Below are positions 1 through 9,500 of a DNA stretch of 12,509 bases, in pieces (the stretch's first letter is position 1; each line of letters begins with the position of its first letter). Source of the stretch: JAQIBY01 sp046546095 (lineage in GTDB: Bacteria > Bacteroidota > Bacteroidia > Bacteroidales > ML635J-15); NCBI GenBank assembly GCA_046546095.1, contig JBKGYK010000080.1, forward strand, positions 1 to 12,509, written 5' to 3'. The notes beneath the pieces are model-generated. The model saw nothing but the letters and a program-made list of their open reading frames with translations, was not told the DNA's origin and did not search any database. Made by a program: the position numbers and the translations under genes.

Positions 1-25
1 CGTTGGGGCATGAAGTTTTTATCGA

Positions 26-2179
26 CTATTTCAGATAATCATCAAAATAGCGTGCTACCTTATCCATCAGATGGACCCGGTCATATCCCTGCACATTATG
101 TTCTGCTCTGGGATAGACAAAATAATCCACCGGGATTCTGTTTTTTATGCACTCACGGACAAAAACCAGACTGTGCTGTTGCACCACTGTGGGGTCAATG
201 CCGCCATGGATCATCATCAGCCGGCCTTCCAGATCCTGAACACGGGTATTCAGGTTGGCTGTATCATAGCCTTCAGGATTTTCTTCGGGTGTGTCCATAT
301 AGCGTTCACCGTACATGATTTCATAATATTTCCAGTCGGTAACAGGGCCGCCGGCAACGCCAACTGAGAACACATCCGGATAATCCAGCATAAGTCTGGT
401 GGTCATATATCCTCCATAGCTCCAGCCATGTATACCTATACGTTCAGTATCTACCCATGGTTTTGTTTTCAGAAATCTGATTCCTTCCATCTGGTCTGCA
501 GTTTCGTGTTTGCCAAGCTGCCGGTGGATGATGTTTTCAAAATCAAGTCCGCGGTTGGCTGAACCCCGGTTGTCAAGGGTGAACATGACATAGCCACGCT
601 GTGCCATGTAGTATTCCCAGCCTCGGGCACCGCCCATCCAGGAATTTGTAACCAGCTGGGCATGTGGTCCGCCGTATACGTAAACAATGGTAGGGTAGGT
701 GGCGTCTTTGTCAAAATCAGCGGGTTTTATCAGACGGTAATGCAGATCGGTTTCCCCGTCAGCAGCCTTGATGGTTCCAAGCTCCATGCTTACCGGCTTG
801 ATATCTTTCAACGGGTCGTCGGCAGTCAGTATATTGCGGATAATAGTACCATCGGCATCAAGCAGGTCATATCGGTTGGGCACGGTGACAGAAGAAAAAT
901 TGTCAAACAGGTATTTTCCGTCTGAAGACAGTTTGGCCTTGTGGGTGCCGGCATCTTTTGTGAGTTGAGTCATCTCTCCATCATCCATGCTGAGTTTGTA
1001 AACATGTCTTTCTACCGGACTTTCTTTTGTTGCCTGAATAAAGATATGTTTTGCTTTCCTGTCAAAACCCAGGATGTCTGTAACCAGCCACTCGCCTTTT
1101 GTCAGCTGTTTTTTCAGTTTGCCTTTGGTGTTGTATAGGTAAAGATGATTGTATCCGTCGCGACGGGATTGCCAGATGAAAGTGTCATTATTCCCGGGTA
1201 CAAAACGAGCGGGATGCTGAGGTTCTACGTATTTATCGTGTTTTTCCTCAAAAAGTGTTCTCTTGAAACTGCCATCTTCAGCATCATACATGTTGAGTTT
1301 CATATGATCCTGTCCCCGGTTGAGCACAGCAATCAGAATGTATTCATTGTCCGGTGTCCAGGCAACATTTGTCAGGTATTGTTCCTTATCGCCTTCGGTT
1401 TTGATTTGAATGCTTTCATCCGAGCTGACATCATACACATACAGACGGGTTTCTTCGGATTTCATGCCGGCCATGGGATATTTCGTGTTGTCCACACTGG
1501 CAATGCGTGTGGTGATGTCAATCATGGGATAATCACTTACCGTGCTTTCATCTTTTACATAATAGGCCAGTTTTGATGCATCGGGCGACCAGAAGGTTCC
1601 TTTTTCAATGCCAAATTCACGGCGCGCCACGCTTTGTCCGTATAACATTTCAAGATTGCGGTCATTGCTGATGCCGGTGACGTCGTTTTCATCTGCAACA
1701 AACAGATTGCTGCCGCTGGTGAATGCCATGATTCCCGCTTTTGCACGAATATCATAGTTTTCGCTGTTTTCCGGTAATTTGATCTGTTTGCTTACTTCCT
1801 GTTTTTCGATATCAAACAGTAGCCAGTATTCGTCTGTGCTGAAGGAAAAACTCCTGTTATCATGCCAGGTGATGGAAGGGAAGTATTTTGGTGCTTCAAT
1901 ATTTGCAGCAATCAGGGCTGTCCCAAGCTCTTCCAGATTTATTATTTCAGTGGCTTCATCTGAAGATACAGATTCGCTCATGAGAGATTTTCCGGAAAGC
2001 CAGGTGATTTCATTACTATCGGGCCGCCATTGAATGTTTCTGCGGTGTTCTGGATAATATTCGCGCCACATCCCGATGACGGCATCTTCTATGCTCAGCA
2101 TTTTGTCCTGAGCCAAGCTATTCTGCAGTGAGAATAATCCCACCAGTAAAAGTACAAATAGTCTGAACTGAATTTTCAT
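26..2179 (-). CDS. ptpA: Exported prolyl tripeptidyl peptidase, S9 (DPP4-like) family
   Basis: This is a serine exopeptidase expected to release Xaa-Xaa-Pro tripeptides from peptide N-termini outside the cytoplasm, supplying peptides as nutrients. The 717-residue product begins with a signal peptide (about 1-23, basic MKIQFR then a leucine-rich core, likely cut after SLA). It has no lipobox cysteine, and I see no C-terminal sorting domain. Residues of about 30-470 form the DPP4-type beta-propeller, and 470-717 the alpha/beta-hydrolase domain. The triad is visible: S587 in GWSYGG, D662 in HGGIDPTVV and H694 in AEHNVQG. From memory, these sit a constant 16 residues before S603, D678 and H710 of P. 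gingivalis PtpA. The amine-binding glutamates correspond to E188 (RREFGIEKG) and E620 (YYEIMYGERY). The classic DPP4 YEEE motif is absent, which favours tripeptidyl over dipeptidyl activity. The gene has its own promoter. Dipeptidyl peptidase IV is the main alternative. Confidence 0.9.
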   Translation of the reverse strand: MKIQFRLFVLLLVGLFSLQNSLAQDKMLSIEDAVIGMWREYYPEHRRNIQWRPDSNEITWLSGKSLMSESVSSDEATEIINLEELGTALIAANIEAPKYFPSITWHDNRSFSFSTDEYWLLFDIEKQEVSKQIKLPENSENYDIRAKAGIMAFTSGSNLFVADENDVTGISNDRNLEMLYGQSVARREFGIEKGTFWSPDASKLAYYVKDESTVSDYPMIDITTRIASVDNTKYPMAGMKSEETRLYVYDVSSDESIQIKTEGDKEQYLTNVAWTPDNEYILIAVLNRGQDHMKLNMYDAEDGSFKRTLFEEKHDKYVEPQHPARFVPGNNDTFIWQSRRDGYNHLYLYNTKGKLKKQLTKGEWLVTDILGFDRKAKHIFIQATKESPVERHVYKLSMDDGEMTQLTKDAGTHKAKLSSDGKYLFDNFSSVTVPNRYDLLDADGTIIRNILTADDPLKDIKPVSMELGTIKAADGETDLHYRLIKPADFDKDATYPTIVYVYGGPHAQLVTNSWMGGARGWEYYMAQRGYVMFTLDNRGSANRGLDFENIIHRQLGKHETADQMEGIRFLKTKPWVDTERIGIHGWSYGGYMTTRLMLDYPDVFSVGVAGGPVTDWKYYEIMYGERYMDTPEENPEGYDTANLNTRVQDLEGRLMMIHGGIDPTVVQQHSLVFVRECIKNRIPVDYFVYPRAEHNVQGYDRVHLMDKVARYFDDYLK

Positions 2180-2202
2180 ATAGCATTGAATTGATTACCG
2201 AA

Positions 2203-2233
2203 CAAATATAAAAGAATGCCTGTAAAAATCACA
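2203..2233 (-). promoter_or_regulatory. Bacteroidota-type promoter of the peptidase gene
   Basis: On the minus strand TATATTTG (2210 to 2203) matches the Bacteroidota primary-sigma -7 consensus TAnnTTTG exactly. Nineteen bases upstream lies TGTG (2233 to 2230), a three-of-four match to the -33 TTTG box. The -7 box is 23 bp from the ATG, which gives a short leader without a Shine-Dalgarno sequence, as is usual in this phylum. The consensus is established knowledge; use of this site is inferred. Confidence 0.6.
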
Positions 2234-2236
2234 TAT

Positions 2237-2250
2237 TTTGCATCTGCAAA
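2237..2250. repeat. Small inverted repeat upstream of the peptidase promoter
   Basis: TTTGCA-TC-TGCAAA is a perfect 6-bp inverted repeat with a 2-base spacer. It lies just upstream of the candidate -33 box of the peptidase gene. The position would suit a regulator binding site, but the arms are short and a chance match is quite possible. The 2-base loop makes a stable hairpin unlikely. Confidence 0.25.
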
Positions 2251-2382
2251 TGCTTAAAGAATATTTAATCAGGTATCCATATCACTGTCACTATGCTTAT
2301 TACCCCTGAAAGAATCAGTAAGACCGGGAGTTATTGCGTACAGGATACGCCCAAAGAATCTATCTGTTCCCTGATTTCTGTC

Positions 2383-3102
2383 TCAGCCTTTGTCTTTGCT
2401 TCCCACCCATATTCTGGCAACCCCAAAACTAAGCGGGTGGCTTTCAATGGATGAAAAGCCGGCTGAGTTTAGCCGCTTCTCCACATCCACCTCACTGGTA
2501 AATTGCCGTATTGATTCTGACAGGTATTTGTAGGCTGCTTTGTCGCGGGAAATCAGTCCGCCAAAAAGAGGAATGACCCGCTGGAGATAAAACAGGTAAA
2601 AAGCCCTTACAAGCCTGTTTTTTGGCATGCTGAATTCCATGATATACAATTTGCCGCCAGGTTGCAGTACGCGGTGAATCTCGCGGAGGCCTTGATTCAG
2701 GTTTTCAAAATTGCGGATGCCAAAAAGAACTGTGGCAGCCTGAAATCTGTCATTTTTGATCGGCATATTTTCAGCGAAGCCCGTATGCAGATGAATGTTT
2801 TTTTCCGGGAAATGTCTGGCAAATTTTTCTCTGGCTTTATTCATCATCCCGGTAGAAGGATCAAGCCCGTGTATATCCGGTATTCGGGTTTTTGCCAGAA
2901 GCATGAGCATGTCTCCTGTGCCTGTGGCAACATCCAGCAGGGATTCGGGTTTTTGCCTGCATAGTAAGCGCCCTAGTTTGCGCCGCCAGATTTTATCCAT
3001 GCCCAGGGACAAGAAATGGTTGAGGAAATCGTATGTAAATGAGATACGGTTGAATATCTGCTCAACCGTATCGTCAGTATTGTTATGCAATGGTTTTCCC
3101 AT
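2383..3102 (-). CDS. ubiE: Demethylmenaquinone C-methyltransferase (UbiE/MenG)
   Basis: This SAM-dependent methyltransferase carries out the last step of menaquinone synthesis, methylating demethylmenaquinone. It is probably a cytosolic enzyme acting at the membrane surface. The 239-residue length is normal for UbiE/MenG. The SAM-binding glycine loop is LLDVATGTGDM (residues 55-65), followed by the acidic HGLDPS segment (78-83). The first family signature appears as YDFLNHFLSLGMDKIW (24-39), with Leu and Asp where the usual pattern has Met and His. The second appears as RVLQPGGKLYIMEFS (144-158), with Gln for the usual Lys. Both deviations are mild. Bacteroidota use menaquinone, so the MenG role is more likely than ubiquinone synthesis. 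The start lies 5 bp after the purL stop, so the two genes are very likely co-transcribed and perhaps translationally coupled. Confidence 0.93.
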   Translation of the reverse strand: MGKPLHNNTDDTVEQIFNRISFTYDFLNHFLSLGMDKIWRRKLGRLLCRQKPESLLDVATGTGDMLMLLAKTRIPDIHGLDPSTGMMNKAREKFARHFPEKNIHLHTGFAENMPIKNDRFQAATVLFGIRNFENLNQGLREIHRVLQPGGKLYIMEFSMPKNRLVRAFYLFYLQRVIPLFGGLISRDKAAYKYLSESIRQFTSEVDVEKRLNSAGFSSIESHPLSFGVARIWVGSKDKG

Positions 3103-3107
3103 GCTTA

Positions 3108-5336
3108 TTATTCCTTAATCTTCTCCTCCAGCGCTGTCATGTACAGATTTTTCATGTCTTTGACATAGCCGATGGAAACGTCGTCTACGCGCATATCGCC
3201 TTTGGTAACATGGCCCAGGGTAGAGAAAGGGAAGTCGTTATCCAGCATCAGGTCAATGAATTCTTCTTCCTTGTCGGGATCCACACTCACAACAACGCGT
3301 CCCTGAGCTTCTCCAAAGAGATAGGCATCTTTTCTGACTTCAGCATCGCTGGTGATATCAAACCCCAGGTTGTGTTCAAAGGATGATTCTGCCAGGGTGA
3401 CAAACAAGCCCCCATCGGAAATGTCGTGCATGGATTCGACCAGTTGCTTTTGTGCAAGCTGTTGCAGCATATCATTCAGTTTGAGTTCAAAATCCAGATC
3501 AAACCATGGGGCGGGAGAATGTTTTACTCCGTGGTAATTGTATAGATATTCTGAGGAACTGATGTCGTTTTTTGAGCGACCAAGCAGGAAAATCATATCG
3601 CCTTTGCGCTTAAAGGATAAGCCGGTATGATATGATTTGTCTTCGATAATTCCCAGCATACCGATGGTTGGGGTGGGGAATACCGGAACAGTTTGGCCTT
3701 TGATGCTGGTTTGATTGTAAAAGCTGACATTTCCGCCGGTCACCGGTGTTTTGAAAGCTTTGCAGGCTTCGCCCATGCCTTCAATGGCCATGACAAACTG
3801 CCAGTATGCCTCGGGATTGTAGGGTGAGCCAAAATTCAGACAGTTGGTGATGGCCGTGGGTTTGGCACCGGAACAGGCTACATTGCGTGCTGATTCAGCC
3901 ACTGCGATCATGGTACCTGTTTTGGGATCTGCTTTGACGTAACGGCTGTTGCAATCCACACTGAGGGAGAGAGCTGTATTGGTGTTTTTGATGTTTACCA
4001 CACCGGCATCAGAGGGCTTGTTGGTACTCATATTGTTTGTGCGCACCATGCTGTCGTATTGCTCGGTGATCCAGCGTTTGGAGGCAATGTTGGGCTGACT
4101 TAGCATGAATTCTGCTACCTGCCGGTAATCGTTAGGTTCAGATACATCATCAATCCTGAATTTCTTGTGTTTTTTGATGTAGTCAGGTTCCTTGTACTCC
4201 CTTTCGTAAACGGGAGCACCGCCGCCAAGGACCAAAGAGGAAGCGGGTACTTCAGCTACTTCCCGGCCTTTGTAGGAGAAATACAGTTTGTCTTCATCAA
4301 TCACTTCGCCGATTTGCACACAATTGATATCCCATTTGTCAAACACTTTCTGAGCAATGACTTCTTTGCCTTTTTCGATAACCACAAGCATTCTTTCCTG
4401 TGATTCTGACAACAGAATTTCCCATGCTTCCATACTTTTCTGACGCAGCGGCACCTTGTCCAGGTCAATTCGCATACCGGATTTTCCTTTTTCGCTCATT
4501 TCGGAAGTTGAGCAGATAATACCTGCTGCTCCCATGTCCTGCATACCGACAACCACGCCTGTTTCAATCAGTTCCAGGCTAGCTTCCAGGAGCAGTTTTT
4601 CCTGAAAAGGATCTCCTACCTGAATGCTTGGAATGTCCTCAGCAGAATCTTCGGTAATATCAGCGGAAGCAAAAGTAGCACCATGTATGCCGTCTTTTCC
4701 GGTAGAAGAACCCACAATGAAAACGGGGTTTCCGGCACCTTCGGCAATGGCAGATACCATACGGCCTTTTTTCATGATGCCAACGCTCATGGCGTTAACC
4801 AGGGGATTGGTGTTGTATGATTCATCAAAAAACACTTCACCTCCGACAACGGGTACACCAAATGAATTGCCATAATCTCCAATGCCTTTGACTACACCTT
4901 TCAGCATCCACTTTGTGCTGTCCTTTTTCAGGTTGCCAAAGCGGAGGGAGTTGAGCTGGGCAATGGGGCGTGCACCCATGGTAAAGATGTCGCGGTTGAT
5001 GCCGCCAACACCGGTTGCTGCACCCTGGTAGGGTTCCACTGCACAGGGATGATTGTGGGATTCTATTTTGAAAGCGCAGGCCAGATTGTTACCAATGTCC
5101 ACAAGGCCGGCGTTTTCTTCTCCGGCACCGGTTAGCAGTCTGCCACCTTCACGTGGCAACGTTTTCAGCCAGCGGATTGAGTTTTTGTAACTGGCATGCT
5201 CCGACCACATGACCGAATAAATGCTGAGTTCTGTGAAATTGGGCTTGCGGCCCATATAGTCTTCAATCATTTTGAATTCTTCCTCGTTGACACCTAGCTC
5301 TGCAGCGGTTTTGAGGTTAACATCAGGGTATTTCAT
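3108..5336 (-). CDS. purL: Phosphoribosylformylglycinamidine synthase subunit PurL (short form)
   Basis: PurL catalyses the fourth step of purine synthesis, the ATP-dependent conversion of FGAR to FGAM, using ammonia delivered by a glutaminase partner. At 742 residues this is the short form, which lacks the fused glutaminase domain of the roughly 1,200-1,300-residue enzyme and so needs separate PurS and PurQ. Neither is in this window. Visible motifs are MWSEHASYKN (43-52), with the conserved active-site histidine at 47, and ESHNHP (92-97). Further along are GMQDMGAAGI (264-273), SESQERM (310-316), TGGNVSFYNQ (533-542), HDISDGGL (637-644) and GEAQGR (675-680). The repeated layout agrees with the two ATP-grasp-unrelated AIRS/PurM-like halves of the family. 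The gene has its own upstream promoter and is the first gene of a purL-ubiE unit. The cytosolic location is standard for the family. Confidence 0.96.
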   Translation of the reverse strand: MKYPDVNLKTAAELGVNEEEFKMIEDYMGRKPNFTELSIYSVMWSEHASYKNSIRWLKTLPREGGRLLTGAGEENAGLVDIGNNLACAFKIESHNHPCAVEPYQGAATGVGGINRDIFTMGARPIAQLNSLRFGNLKKDSTKWMLKGVVKGIGDYGNSFGVPVVGGEVFFDESYNTNPLVNAMSVGIMKKGRMVSAIAEGAGNPVFIVGSSTGKDGIHGATFASADITEDSAEDIPSIQVGDPFQEKLLLEASLELIETGVVVGMQDMGAAGIICSTSEMSEKGKSGMRIDLDKVPLRQKSMEAWEILLSESQERMLVVIEKGKEVIAQKVFDKWDINCVQIGEVIDEDKLYFSYKGREVAEVPASSLVLGGGAPVYEREYKEPDYIKKHKKFRIDDVSEPNDYRQVAEFMLSQPNIASKRWITEQYDSMVRTNNMSTNKPSDAGVVNIKNTNTALSLSVDCNSRYVKADPKTGTMIAVAESARNVACSGAKPTAITNCLNFGSPYNPEAYWQFVMAIEGMGEACKAFKTPVTGGNVSFYNQTSIKGQTVPVFPTPTIGMLGIIEDKSYHTGLSFKRKGDMIFLLGRSKNDISSSEYLYNYHGVKHSPAPWFDLDFELKLNDMLQQLAQKQLVESMHDISDGGLFVTLAESSFEHNLGFDITSDAEVRKDAYLFGEAQGRVVVSVDPDKEEEFIDLMLDNDFPFSTLGHVTKGDMRVDDVSIGYVKDMKNLYMTALEEKIKE

Positions 5337-5359
5337 GGTAGCTCATTTTTCTTTGCAAA

Positions 5360-5388
5360 CAAAGATAGAATTTTTTAGCGAAAGCACA
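5360..5388 (-). promoter_or_regulatory. Bacteroidota-type promoter of purL-ubiE
   Basis: TATCTTTG on the minus strand (5367 to 5360) is a perfect match to the TAnnTTTG -7 box. The -33 element is weak: TGTG at 5388 to 5385, with a 17-base spacer that is shorter than usual. The box lies 23 bp before the purL ATG. This separates purL-ubiE from the upstream kinase genes as its own transcription unit, although read-through is possible because I see no convincing terminator between them. Confidence 0.6.
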
Positions 5389-5452
5389 GGCCTTGTTGTA
5401 AAGCCGGAAAAAAATATCTGCCGGAAATTTGTCGGGAAAATGCGCTAATGGC

Positions 5453-6550
5453 TTAGTCTTCCGGCTTGAGGGGAAGGCTTATGATAAAAGTACTGCCCTG
5501 GTCTTTTTTGCTTTTCACGGAAAGGGTTCCCTTGTGTTTTTCGGCAAATTCTTTGCAGATAATCAGCCCCAGACCGGTACCGCTTTCCTGATTGGTGCCT
5601 TTTGTGGAAATATTCTGATCAACCTTGAAGAGGCGTGATACTTTTTCTTCATCTAATCCCACACCGGTATCACTGACGCTGATGTCAACTGAATGGTCAT
5701 TCAGGCCGGCATTGACGCTGATTTTGCCATTTTCAGGAGTGAATTTAATGGCGTTGCTGATGAGATTGCGCATCATGGTTTTTAGCATGTTTCTGTCTGC
5801 TGTGATCTCAACATCAGTCTCTTTGCCTATGGAAATGTCGATTTGCTTTTTCAGCGCGAGATTTTCCAGAATATAAATATTTTCTTCAATGATATCCTTG
5901 ATATTCACCGGCTCAGGATTGAAACTAATCTTGCCCGATTGTGTCCGTGACCATTCCAGCAGGTTGGTGAGCAGCTCGTAGCCTTGCTTGGCAGACTGGT
6001 ACATGAGCTGGTAATAATTTTGCAGTTCTTCTGCCGGGGTTTCTGCGCTTTCTTCAATCAGCAACTCTGTGAATCCCAGTAAACCGGTAAAAGGGCCTTT
6101 CAGATCGTGCCCGATGATGGAGAAAAACCTGTCTTTTGTAGCATTGAGCTCCTGTAGCTCTTTTTTCTGATGCCTGATGGTGAGGTGACTTTTTACCCTT
6201 GCCAGAAGTTCTGCTGACTTGAAAGGCTTGGTGACGTAATCCACACCTCCGGCCTCAAAGGCCTTTGTAATGCTGTCTGTATCGCTTTTAGCCGTCAGGA
6301 ATATGATTGGCATATCTTCAAATTCTTTCCTGGCCTTAAGTCTTTTGCATACTTCTATGCCATCCATGCCCGGCATCATGATGTCCAGCAAAATCAGGTC
6401 GTAGTCGTGCATTTCGCACATGTCGAGAGCTCTTGGACCGTTTTGTGCAAAAGATATATCATATCCGGCTTCCTGCAAAGTGGCAGCCACAATCTGTATG
6501 TTTCCCGGCACATCATCAACGATCAGTATTTTGCTATTTTTGAGCATCAT
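5453..6550 (-). CDS. Receiver-histidine kinase (REC-HisKA-HATPase)
   Basis: This soluble signalling protein has a receiver domain in front of a histidine kinase. The receiver (about 7-122) has acidic residues D12 and D13, phospho-acceptor D56 (LILLDIMMPGMDG), T86 and K108 (YVTKPF). A short helical linker (about 123-138) leads to HisKA, with phospho-histidine H148 in SIIGHDLKGPF. The ATPase domain (about 210-362) has the N box (N266 in LISNAIKF), the G1 box SDTGVGL (293-299) and the G2 box SGTGLGL (323-329). All catalytic residues are present. There is no transmembrane segment and no output domain. It starts 8 bp after the stop of the large hybrid kinase, so the two are almost certainly co-expressed. 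The receiver may take a phosphoryl group from that kinase and so tune this kinase's own activity; this link is inferred. Two ATGs stand in tandem (6550 and 6547), and either could be used. Confidence 0.92.
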   Translation of the reverse strand: MMLKNSKILIVDDVPGNIQIVAATLQEAGYDISFAQNGPRALDMCEMHDYDLILLDIMMPGMDGIEVCKRLKARKEFEDMPIIFLTAKSDTDSITKAFEAGGVDYVTKPFKSAELLARVKSHLTIRHQKKELQELNATKDRFFSIIGHDLKGPFTGLLGFTELLIEESAETPAEELQNYYQLMYQSAKQGYELLTNLLEWSRTQSGKISFNPEPVNIKDIIEENIYILENLALKKQIDISIGKETDVEITADRNMLKTMMRNLISNAIKFTPENGKISVNAGLNDHSVDISVSDTGVGLDEEKVSRLFKVDQNISTKGTNQESGTGLGLIICKEFAEKHKGTLSVKSKKDQGSTFIISLPLKPED

Positions 6551-6558
6551 GTTTTGTT

Positions 6559-9500
6559 TTATGTCAATTCTCTGAATATTTTGTTGATTTGTTCAATATC
6601 AAAATTTTCCGCAGCCCTGATAAGATTGCTTCCCTCTTGTTGATAATAATCTGACTTGTGGCTTTTTCCAAAGTCAAGTACTTCTTTTCCAAAATCTTTT
6701 ATTTGTTGCATGTTCCCCGATACCTCCGTTGCATTCATCTTTTGGCTGAATTTATTGATAAACAGGTTTTGCATCTCTTTGCTTACCTTTTGTTCTTCTT
6801 TTTGAGCCTTTGTGTTTTGTTGGCCGGACTTTTTGGTGTTGGGATTCAGGTATTTAACCAGTATGCCGGTAATTTGTTCAGGAGAAACCGGCTTTTCCAA
6901 AAAGTCATCGAATCGGGCCCTGTCAATTTCACTTTTCTGATATTGCATACTTGTGGCTGTCACAGCGATAACGGGAATATTTTTACTGTCATCACCGGAT
7001 TTGATGGCAAGTGTTGCATTTATGCCATCCATCACCGGCATTCGCAAATCCATAAAAATCAAGGATGGACGATGTTTTCGTGTTTTGTTTATAGCCTCTT
7101 GTCCGTTTTCTGCCTGTATGATTTCCAGATTGAATTCTTCAATATATGATGTCAGCAAATATCTGTTGCTCAAAACATCGTCCACTATCAGGATGGTTTC
7201 ACCATTGAAAAGGTAATCAGTTTGTTCTTTTGCTGTATTTTTTGTTTCTGTCTGGATGTTGATTTCGGGTACTTTGATTTTATTAAAAAAGATGCTGAAA
7301 GTACTTCCATTTCCCGGTGCAGACTGTAGTGAAATGCTTCCACCCATGATGTTGATTAAGCGCCTGGAAATAGCCAGTCCCAAACCTGTGCCGCCGTATT
7401 TTCTGTTGTCCTGTTTGCTATGCTGCTTGAACGATTCAAAAATTTCTTCCTGATTTTCTGCTGAAATTCCAATGCCGGAATCTTCGATACGACAAACAAT
7501 ATCTATACTGTTATCTTCGTGGGTAAGGGTTTTTTCCAGAATCAGTTTCACGTATCCTTCTTCGGTAAATTTGACTGCATTACCCATGATGTTTAGCAAA
7601 ATCTGCCTTGTTCGCATCTCATCAATGATGACATGTTCAGGGATTTCAGGATCAATATCCTGAATGAGCTCCAAACCTTTTTCCTGTATCTTTAGTGAAA
7701 ACACCTGAGTAATCTCCTCAGCCAGTTTCTTCAGATTGGTTGATTCAGGTTGCAGATGGATTTGCCCGGCTTCTATTTTTGACAGATCAAGAATGTCATT
7801 TATTAGATTAAGCAATGTCTTGCTGCTGTTCTGTATCGACAGAATAAATTTCCGGTGTCTTTCATCGGAGAGGTCTTTGGCCAGGAGTTCAGAAAATCCG
7901 ATGATGGCATTCATCGGTGTACGGATTTCATGACTCATGTTGGCCAGAAATTCTGATTTGGCATTGTTTGCTGCTTCTGCTTCCTGTTTTGCCTTAATGA
8001 GTTCCTCTCTTGCATTTTTTTCTTTTGTGATATCATTTTTGATGCCAATGTAATGCAGGACATCTCCGTTTTTGTTAGTTATTGAGGAAATCACAGCGCT
8101 TTCGTAATAGAGTTCGCCATTCTTTTTCTTGTTGATGAATTCTCCCTTCCATTCATTGCCGGATTGTACTGTATTCCAGAGATCCTGATAAAATTCGTCG
8201 GGCAGCAATTTGGTTGATAGAATGCTGGGATTTTTCCCGATAACCTCTTCCGGCAGGTAGCCGGTGATATCGGTAAACTTATTGTTTACATATTGAATGG
8301 TAGTATCAGGATCGGTGATTACAATGATCGCAGAAGCATTTTCTACAGCCTTGGAAAGTGTCCGCAGCTCTGTTTCTGCCATTTTTCGCTCAGTAACGTC
8401 ACGTACAATGCCCAGAGCATTCCAATGGCCTTTAATTTTCAAAGATGACAGAGACAATTCAATGTCAATCTTTTTTCCACTTTTGTGATAAGCCTGTAAT
8501 TCTATATTCTTGCCCAAAGCATTTCCCTCACCGGTTCTTGCAAATTCGGGCATGTTCCTGAGAAACTGTTCATGGTGTTCTTTTGATGTGGTAATTTTGT
8601 GCAGGTTTTTTCCCAGAATTTCTTTCTCTTTATATCCAAAAATTTCTTCTGCAGCATGATTCCAGTAAGAGACTGTTCCATGATGATTTAATAATATAAT
8701 CCCATCCTGAGCATTGGTGGAGATTTTCTTAAATTTTTCTTCACTTTCACGCAGTTTGTCTCCGATAATCTTTCTCTCATAAGTATTGGCGATGATGTGG
8801 CTTATGGTTCGTAAAAATTCCACCTCTTCTTCTGACCAGTATTTGTTTTGGGTGTTTTCATCAAAACCAATAAAGCCTTTGAATTCTCCGAAAAAATGCA
8901 ATGGTAAAACGAGTAATGACTTGATGCCCTGGGGTTTTACCATTTTCTTTATTCCGGAACTTAGATTGTCAGTGTCGTTGGTATGAATCAGGCCGTCCTG
9001 GATAAGCATTTCTTTCCAGGGATGTATATCATCGGCATAGGAAATATTCTGCAAATTGTCAATTTCATGGCTTATGCCTTCATTGCACCATTCAAAGATA
9101 TTGTTTGTTTTTGTACCGTCTGCTGTGTCAAGAAATATGTATGTTCTGCTTACATCGGCGTATTGACCGATCTGGCTCAGTGCATTCTGCATGTTTGTAT
9201 CAAAATGCTTGAGTTCATTGAGCTCAAAAGCGACAGTGGATAGCAGCTTTTGCTGAGAGAGGTTTTTCTGAATGTTTTGTTCATATTCAACAGTATCCGA
9301 TATGTCATTAAGGATTAGCATGATGTGCTTGCGTTCCTTGTACCGGACTGGGATAAAATTGCAGTCGAGCCAAGTGTCTTTGTTGAATGATGTGAGAATG
9401 CTGACCTTTTTGTGCTGTTTCTGATCTGTTTTGTCACATGCAATAAAAGCATCGTAGAGGCCCGTTTCTTTCCATGACTGTATGTTGTGGATGTTCTGGC

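Noticed and set aside
1145..1576. Plus-strand reading frame of 143 codons inside the peptidase gene
   Set aside because: It lies wholly opposite a gene with a full catalytic triad and signal peptide, and its product has no recognisable domain.
2336..2350. Hairpin GCGTA-CAGGA-TACGC downstream of ubiE as a terminator
   Set aside because: The stem is only 5 bp and is not followed by a T-run in the direction of transcription.
5401..5430. Repeated GCCGGAAA/CCGG pieces after the receiver-kinase gene as a terminator
   Set aside because: The possible stem is only 4 bp with a long loop. The two copies are direct repeats rather than a good inverted repeat.
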